From contig CAKUQA010000025.1 of NCBI GenBank assembly GCA_934675225.1, positions 1 through 9,480 on the forward strand: DNA of 9,480 nt, written 5' to 3'. Below the pieces are notes generated by a model. That model did no database searches, was not told where the DNA came from, and was given only the letters and a program-made list of their open reading frames with translations. This DNA is from an uncultured Candidatus Melainabacteria bacterium. Its GTDB lineage: Bacteria; Cyanobacteriota; Vampirovibrionia; Gastranaerophilales; Gastranaerophilaceae. Shown in pieces: positions 5,965 to 9,480 of the stretch. Position 1 is the first letter of the stretch; each line of letters begins with the position of its first letter. A program made the translations under genes and the position numbers.

Positions 5965-6834
5965 ATGCATATAAATAATATTTCAAAGGAAATGTCTGTA
6001 CGTACACTTTTTGCATTGGTTGCATTAAGTATAATTATGACTGCAGGGTTTATTATCTTTTATTTAAAAACTACAATTAACAATCCTTCTATTATGGATT
6101 TTTTTAGTTGCTATATTGATACGTTTAAAATTTTGCAAAACGAATCTACTGATGAACCACTTATAGCGTGGGGTATCATGGTTATTTTCCCATTAGCAAT
6201 CTATTGCCTGACTATTGTGTCAATGGTTTCAAGATACAAAGCAATAAAAGAATATAAAAAAACACTAAACCTAAAATCTGTAGATTTTTTACAAGATAGA
6301 GTTAATTTTAATTTTAACAATCCTCAATATAATTTTGCTTGCGGCTATAGTGACATAAATAGATTGGAATTGGTTTTAAACACAACTTTGGTAACTAATA
6401 AGTACGGTTCTTATCCTGCCTTAGCGCAAGTAATTTTGAATTTTACAGTATTGAACAACAAGAATTTTACTCTTAAAAACACTCCAATACGTCCTATGAA
6501 TTTAATTTATGGAGTAATTGACTATGGTAAATTGACTCAAAAATTTTCTTATAAATTTGAAGGAGCCGGTGAAGTTACAGATATTAAAGAAAAAATAAGA
6601 GATTATATAAATTCGGGTTGTAAACAAATTTTAGGAACTAATTCTGAAAATAATTTTAAGCTTTTGTCTATAATATTTTTTGGTATCGGATTGTTTTTTC
6701 TGATATCATTTAAAGATATTTTAAATGATATGTTTCCATTAATTGCAATAGTTCCATTTATAGCAATATCATTTATTTTTGATATTATTCTCTTGATTGA
6801 CAAATGGAACGAGAGTAAATTTAGAAAATTTTAG
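5965..6834 (+). CDS. four-helix membrane protein of unknown function
   Basis: I do not recognise this family. The 289-aa protein has four hydrophobic segments at about residues 13-36, 66-88, 231-249 and 255-278. Two N-terminal and two C-terminal helices flank a soluble domain of about 140 residues (90-230). The soluble part alternates short polar strands (VDFLQDRVNFNFNN, RLELVLNTTLVTN, LAQVILNFTVLN) and ends in a helix (TDIKEKIRDYINSG). This pattern could suit a small beta-rich domain such as a bacterial PH-like fold, but that is a guess. Positive charges after helix 2 (RYKAIKEYKK) and at the C-terminus (KWNESKFRKF) suggest the domain and both ends are cytoplasmic. ATG 5965 is chosen because the promoter lies inside the longer frame; AAGG lies eight bases upstream. 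The next gene starts five bases after its stop, so the two are probably cotranscribed and coupled. Confidence 0.7.
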   Translation: MHINNISKEMSVRTLFALVALSIIMTAGFIIFYLKTTINNPSIMDFFSCYIDTFKILQNESTDEPLIAWGIMVIFPLAIYCLTIVSMVSRYKAIKEYKKTLNLKSVDFLQDRVNFNFNNPQYNFACGYSDINRLELVLNTTLVTNKYGSYPALAQVILNFTVLNNKNFTLKNTPIRPMNLIYGVIDYGKLTQKFSYKFEGAGEVTDIKEKIRDYINSGCKQILGTNSENNFKLLSIIFFGIGLFFLISFKDILNDMFPLIAIVPFIAISFIFDIILLIDKWNESKFRKF

Positions 6835-6839
6835 AGAAA

Positions 6840-8246
6840 ATGAATAGAAAAGAAATAAATAATATACTCGATAATATGACTGATTATTTGGACAAGAATT
6901 TAAGTCAGTCAGACGAAGAAAAGATTTTAAGTAACTTAAATGCAATCTTAGAAATTGAACCGACAAACTTTGATGCTCTAATGTGGATGGGAACATATTA
7001 CCATATAATGGCAAATAAGGTAAATTATGACAATGCAATTTATTATTATGAACAAGCAATAGCTGCTGATCCAAATAATTCCCAAGTTAGTTTGCTAAAA
7101 GATTTTATAGAAGATTGTACGGAGTTACAAAAATTAGGAATTGACAAAATAAAACCTAAGCAAAACAAAAGCTATGATTTAACTTCTAATGAAGCTTTTT
7201 CGAACTCTGAGGATGGTTTCAAATTTTTAACAAAACTAAACCCTATAGTTTTAGTTATCATAAAAATTGCAATTCTTTTAGGTTGTCTTATGTGGACATG
7301 CCCATCGTTGTTTATTTCTTTAAATGACAGAAAAATTATAGATAAAACAGATTATTACAATGTTGTTGAAGATGTTCAAGAAGCACAAAAAGTTGAACAA
7401 AATGACACTAAAGCACAAGAAAATGTTGCTTCTGAAGAAGATAAAATCAATGTTAAGAATGGCTACATGACTTTAAAAGTCAATCCTGTGACGTCATACA
7501 ATTATTTAACTAAAAAGCAAATTTACGATTTACGTAAACGCTATGTTCAAAATTCTCTTTTTGCAACCCAAAATTACGAACCAAATGAAGGAGTTTTTGG
7601 TGGAATCGTAGATGGCAAACCTTGGTGGACAACCAATCCTTGTAGCAAATTGAATTATACCGGAGATTATCATGAAAGAATTGAGGGTAATTCTAAAGTA
7701 AGTGCTCAAATGAATAATCCGAATGCGCTTGTTGGTATAAGTTTAACATATTCTCCTTGGGAATTGGATTATAATAAAGAATTTTGCTATGGAAAATCAG
7801 GAATGTTTTTGCCTGAAAGTTTAAGTTATAACAAAAAAGAAAACTTGATTGTAGCAACTTATGAAGTTCCTTCTGATTTTGCAGGATATAGAGTACAAGT
7901 AGATTCTCAAGAAATGGGATACCCTTTACAATTGTCTGGGCTTAACGCAATTGATTTTGGGTATAAATATGTTTATGCACTTGACGCAAAAAATATAAAC
8001 ATGATGTATCCGAATAGTTCTAATATGACAAATGATGTTCAAACATTTGCGGATTATATTCATTTAGGTGGAAGCTGCCGCTATGAAGGTGGATGTAATA
8101 ATATTTCTCCAATGCAAAACAATTTAATGTTTTCAGTGAATTATTTACCGGCAATTGTTACTCTTAAATTATGGAAAGAACGTCCTGCTAATAAATTCAT
8201 GAAAGCAGATTTTTACTACAAAATTATAATTGATAGAAATAGATAA
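6840..8246 (+). CDS. TPR / single-pass membrane protein with a Cys-containing C-terminal domain, unknown function
   Basis: I do not recognise the family. The 468-aa protein has three parts. Residues 1-100 are helical and include tetratricopeptide-like units at about 31-85 (NAILEIEPTNFDALMWMG, then NYDNAIYYYEQAIAADPNN), a protein-binding module. A single hydrophobic segment follows at about 134-161. An acidic, Gln- and Lys-rich linker (165-205) leads to a C-terminal domain (206-468) rich in Tyr, Asn and aromatic residues, with four cysteines (268, 316, 413, 419) that could form two disulfides outside the membrane. Topology would be TPR inside, domain outside. Notable stretches are GKPWWTTNPC and HLGGSCRYEGGC. 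It follows the four-helix protein by five bases with only a weak AGAG ribosome site, suggesting translational coupling and a shared membrane complex. The outside domain might sense or bind a ligand; no catalytic motif is visible. Confidence 0.72.
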   Translation: MNRKEINNILDNMTDYLDKNLSQSDEEKILSNLNAILEIEPTNFDALMWMGTYYHIMANKVNYDNAIYYYEQAIAADPNNSQVSLLKDFIEDCTELQKLGIDKIKPKQNKSYDLTSNEAFSNSEDGFKFLTKLNPIVLVIIKIAILLGCLMWTCPSLFISLNDRKIIDKTDYYNVVEDVQEAQKVEQNDTKAQENVASEEDKINVKNGYMTLKVNPVTSYNYLTKKQIYDLRKRYVQNSLFATQNYEPNEGVFGGIVDGKPWWTTNPCSKLNYTGDYHERIEGNSKVSAQMNNPNALVGISLTYSPWELDYNKEFCYGKSGMFLPESLSYNKKENLIVATYEVPSDFAGYRVQVDSQEMGYPLQLSGLNAIDFGYKYVYALDAKNINMMYPNSSNMTNDVQTFADYIHLGGSCRYEGGCNNISPMQNNLMFSVNYLPAIVTLKLWKERPANKFMKADFYYKIIIDRNR

Positions 8247-8284
8247 AGGCAATAGGGCTTTAAGGCGATAGGGCAATAAGGTTT
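8247..8284 (+). repeat. degenerate short tandem repeat (GGCAATA-like units)
   Basis: Directly after the stop codon, GGCAATA (8248-8254), GGCGATA (8264-8270) and GGCAATA (8272-8278) recur with GGG or AAGG between them, forming about four imperfect units of seven to nine bases. It abuts the palindromic repeats that fill the rest of the gap. Confidence 0.6.
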
Positions 8285-8288
8285 TACA

Positions 8289-8378
8289 GTCATTGTGAGC
8301 GAATGCGAAACAATCCAGCTGATTAATTTAATATTGGTGGGGTAGATATCCCGCCCTACAAGACTAGATTGTTTGCCC
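8289..8378 (+). repeat. dispersed-type repeat with inverted ends around a GC-rich hairpin
   Basis: A unit starting GTCATTGTGAGCG (8289) contains AAACAATC (8308-8315), whose exact inverse GATTGTTT is at 8367-8374; the flanks also match (CCAG against CTAG). Between them GTGGGGTAGATATC (8337-8350) and the following CCGCCCTAC (8351-8359) form an imperfect GC-rich hairpin. The ATTGTGAGCG-to-AACAATCCAG pattern is a known style of intergenic repeat seen in many unrelated bacteria. Confidence 0.7.
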
Positions 8379-8386
8379 TCTTTAAC

Positions 8387-8405
8387 TCTCCCTAATTGAG
8401 GGAGA
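8387..8405 (+). repeat. short palindrome, CTCCCT/AGGGAG type
   Basis: TCTCCCT (8387-8393), loop AATTG, AGGGAGA (8399-8405). The stem is perfect over seven base pairs and has no T-run after it. It resembles the longer hairpin at 8480-8502 in composition. Confidence 0.65.
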
Positions 8406-8419
8406 AAACTAATTGATAG

Positions 8420-8476
8420 ACTCTGAATCAAGTTCAGAGTGACGACTATCGTCATTCTGAGCGGAGCGAAGAATCT
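8420..8476 (+). repeat. two head-to-head CGTCA-TCTGA repeats
   Basis: Read leftwards from 8444, one unit begins CGTCACTCTGAACTTGATTC; read rightwards from 8450, another begins CGTCATTCTGAGCGGAGCG and ends GAATCT. Their starts are near-identical and inverted, so 8433-8444 can pair with 8450-8461. The left unit also folds alone: ACTCTGAA (8420-8427) against TTCAGAGT (8433-8440). The right unit matches the one at 8289 (GTCATT, TGAGCG, GCGAA, AATC in the same order). Confidence 0.7.
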
Positions 8477-8479
8477 TTT

Positions 8480-8516
8480 CCCTCTCCTAATATAGGAGAG
8501 GGGTAGGGTGAGGTCT
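8480..8516 (+). repeat. perfect ten-base-pair hairpin with GGTAGGGTGAGG tail
   Basis: CCCTCTCCTA (8480-8489) and TAGGAGAGGG (8493-8502) pair perfectly around a three-base loop. The tail GGTAGGGTGAGGTC is typical of dispersed repeats of this kind. No T-run follows, so it is not a standard terminator, though it may still stabilise the upstream mRNA 3' end. Confidence 0.7.
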
Positions 8517-8520
8517 TAAA

Positions 8521-8617
8521 ACTTATCCAGCCATGTGATGTTTTGTCTCCGAACATGATGCCTGCAATACAAACAATAAATTACAAATTGTTACGATACT
8601 ATTTTAAAAGTTCTTTG
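8521..8617. other. non-coding stretch with no recognisable feature
   Basis: Between the repeat cluster and the DUF47 promoter I see no gene, RNA or clear palindrome. TTTTAAAAG (8602-8610) and TGTTTAAAG (8616-8624) form a loose direct repeat 14 bases apart upstream of the promoter. The spacing does not match a known Pho box. Confidence 0.4.
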
Positions 8618-8653
8618 TTTAAAGTATGCTTGGCATGTGTATATAAAATACAC
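8618..8653 (+). promoter_or_regulatory. promoter of the phosphate-uptake pair with an operator-like palindrome
   Basis: TTTAAA (8618-8623), 18 bases, TATAAA (8642-8647) is a fair promoter. An inverted repeat GTGTAT (8637-8642), five bases, ATACAC (8648-8653) is centred exactly on the -10 box, where a bound dimeric regulator would block RNA polymerase. The leader from about 8654 contains the strong ribosome site AAGGAAGG (8664-8671). Confidence 0.5.
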
Positions 8654-8676
8654 GATATTAACAAAGGAAGGTAAAT

Positions 8677-9318
8677 ATGCCAAAATTTAACTTGATGTCA
8701 TACATTATGCCACCTGAGGACAAAATGTTTTTTACGTACTTTCAGGATAGTGCAGAAATTTGTCAAAAAACTGCAAGATTGTATGACAAAATTATGCACG
8801 ATAAATTAACTGATGAATATAAAGAAAAAGCTTTGAAATACAAAAAGAAAGGTAAACTTTCGTATAAAGCCGTTTTAAAACAATTGAATAAAAGTTTTAT
8901 TACTCCGATTGAAAGAGAAGATATTCAAACAATTGCAGTACAATTAAATAAAATTACTAAAAAAATCGTGAAAGCCTGCTTGAATTTGGAAGTGTATAGA
9001 TTAAATGATTACACTGAAGAAATGAAAGAACAGGCTTTAACTTTAGTTCAAGCTACTGACAAGCTTGCTGAAATTGTAAAATTGTTCAAAAAAGTTTCTG
9101 ATGTAGAAAAAATTACAAAATTGAATATCGAAATGAAAGAAATTGAAGCTCATGGGGATGAAATTCATCGTCGTGCTATGGGAAATCTTTTCTCTGGCAG
9201 ATATGAAGCGCTTGAAGTTATTAAATTAAGAGATATGTATAAAGAAATCGAAAACGCTTTTGATGCTTGTTTCTATGTTACAGATACAATTTTGAATGTT
9301 GTTTTGAAACAATCATAA
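8677..9318 (+). CDS. DUF47/PhoU-like regulator of the phosphate transporter
   Basis: A 213-aa all-helical cytoplasmic protein of the DUF47 (PhoU-divergent, TIGR00153-like) family, normal length. Such proteins are encoded beside PiT permeases and modulate phosphate uptake; the pair is seen here. Markers are NKSFITPIEREDI (71-83), the helix with EIEAHGDEIHRRAM (155-168), which carries the acidic metal-binding pattern of the PhoU fold, and LRDMYKEIENAFDACFYVTDTI (184-205). The matching acidic helix expected before FITP in the first half is instead basic (KYKKKGKLSYKAV, 54-66), so one of the two PhoU-type metal sites may be lost. ATG 8677 has AAGGAAGG five bases upstream, the best ribosome site in the window. 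The permease begins 77 bases downstream with no terminator between, so both are likely cotranscribed. Confidence 0.9.
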   Translation: MPKFNLMSYIMPPEDKMFFTYFQDSAEICQKTARLYDKIMHDKLTDEYKEKALKYKKKGKLSYKAVLKQLNKSFITPIEREDIQTIAVQLNKITKKIVKACLNLEVYRLNDYTEEMKEQALTLVQATDKLAEIVKLFKKVSDVEKITKLNIEMKEIEAHGDEIHRRAMGNLFSGRYEALEVIKLRDMYKEIENAFDACFYVTDTILNVVLKQS

Positions 9319-9395
9319 TTGCTGTTAGATTTCTCGTTAATCTTTCAAGATTGCGATATTTATATAAAAAGAATTAAGGATAAAAATAAAAATCA

Positions 9396-9480
9396 ATGAT
9401 AACAATTTTAATATTAATAGCTGTAATAGCTGTAGCACTTGCTTTTGAGTTTATTAACGGATTTCATGATTGTGCAAATG
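9396..9480 (+). CDS. pit: PiT-family inorganic phosphate permease, N-terminus only
   Basis: Low-affinity phosphate (metal-phosphate) symporter in the inner membrane. Only 28 codons are inside the window. Residues 1-16 are the hydrophobic start of the first membrane helix. They are followed by FEFINGFHDCAN, the N-terminal PiT signature (the family has GFHD/ND-x-AN). Gene order after a DUF47 gene supports the call. AAGGA (9376-9380) is 15 bases from the ATG, farther than usual, but no other in-frame start is closer. Confidence 0.9.
   Translation, partial: MITILILIAVIAVALAFEFINGFHDCAN

Noticed and set aside
6603..7074. Minus-strand open frames of 66 and 101 aa over the membrane operon
   Set aside because: They overlap two well-supported plus-strand genes and have no promoter or ribosome site.
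8216..8455. Minus-strand 79-aa frame at the end of the TPR gene and through the repeats
   Set aside because: It is mostly translated repeat sequence, a common source of false small genes, and it overlaps the TPR gene's 3' end.
8247..8516. Possible CRISPR array
   Set aside because: Repeats are few, of different kinds, irregularly spaced and inverted; there are no unique spacers of constant length and no cas gene.
8520..8580. Possible remnant of a minus-strand gene (a short readable stretch containing IAGIMFGDKTSHGW)
   Set aside because: A stop lies a few codons upstream, there is no start, and it is too short to match to a family by eye.
9333..9354. AATCTT/AAGATT hairpin between the DUF47 gene and pit
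   Set aside because: Six base pairs with a two-base loop and no T-run; too weak to call a terminator, and the two genes are expected to be cotranscribed.

Overview
The window is AT-rich bacterial DNA with dense genes and short intergenic gaps. It uses the standard code, and its promoters tend to carry a TGn extension before the -10 box. The gene content (meso-DAP synthesis, a Zn-type bS18, a stand-alone DprA/SLOG protein of a kind I associate with the cyanobacterial lineage, AT-rich composition) fits a non-photosynthetic relative of Cyanobacteria such as Gastranaerophilales/Melainabacteria. That placement is an inference from overall impression; no rRNA or unambiguous marker is present.

Layout. 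Bases 1-1832 (minus strand) hold the N-terminal ~610 residues of a UvrD/PcrA-type DNA helicase that runs off the left edge. A divergent promoter region separates it from a 200-aa stand-alone Rossmann/SLOG (DprA-like) protein (1915-2517). Next comes a 389-aa acidic HEAT-repeat protein (2588-3757), then dapF (3841-4689). The core replication/translation cluster rpsF-ssb-rpsR occupies 4747-5841 and closes with a strong intrinsic terminator (5862-5898). Two adjacent genes of unknown function follow under their own strong promoter: a four-helix membrane protein (5965-6834) and a TPR / transmembrane / extracytoplasmic-domain protein (6840-8246). They look like one two-gene operon for a membrane complex. 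A 430-base gap (8247-8676) is packed with short dispersed-type repeats and hairpins, then a promoter. The window ends with the phosphate-uptake pair: a DUF47/PhoU-like regulator (8677-9318) and the first 28 codons of a PiT-family phosphate permease (9396 to the right edge).

The most interesting signals are these: (a) the ssb leader, where a good Shine-Dalgarno sequence lies 53 bases from the ATG but a 41-base hairpin between them would bring it to 12 bases, with a competing leaderless-promoter reading; (b) a perfect 22-bp palindrome between rpsF and ssb; (c) an SSB with no tryptophan; (d) the uncharacterised two-gene membrane operon; (e) a mosaic of at least five kinds of palindromic or dispersed repeat in one gap. 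I see no CRISPR array, tRNA, rRNA, transposase or defence system.
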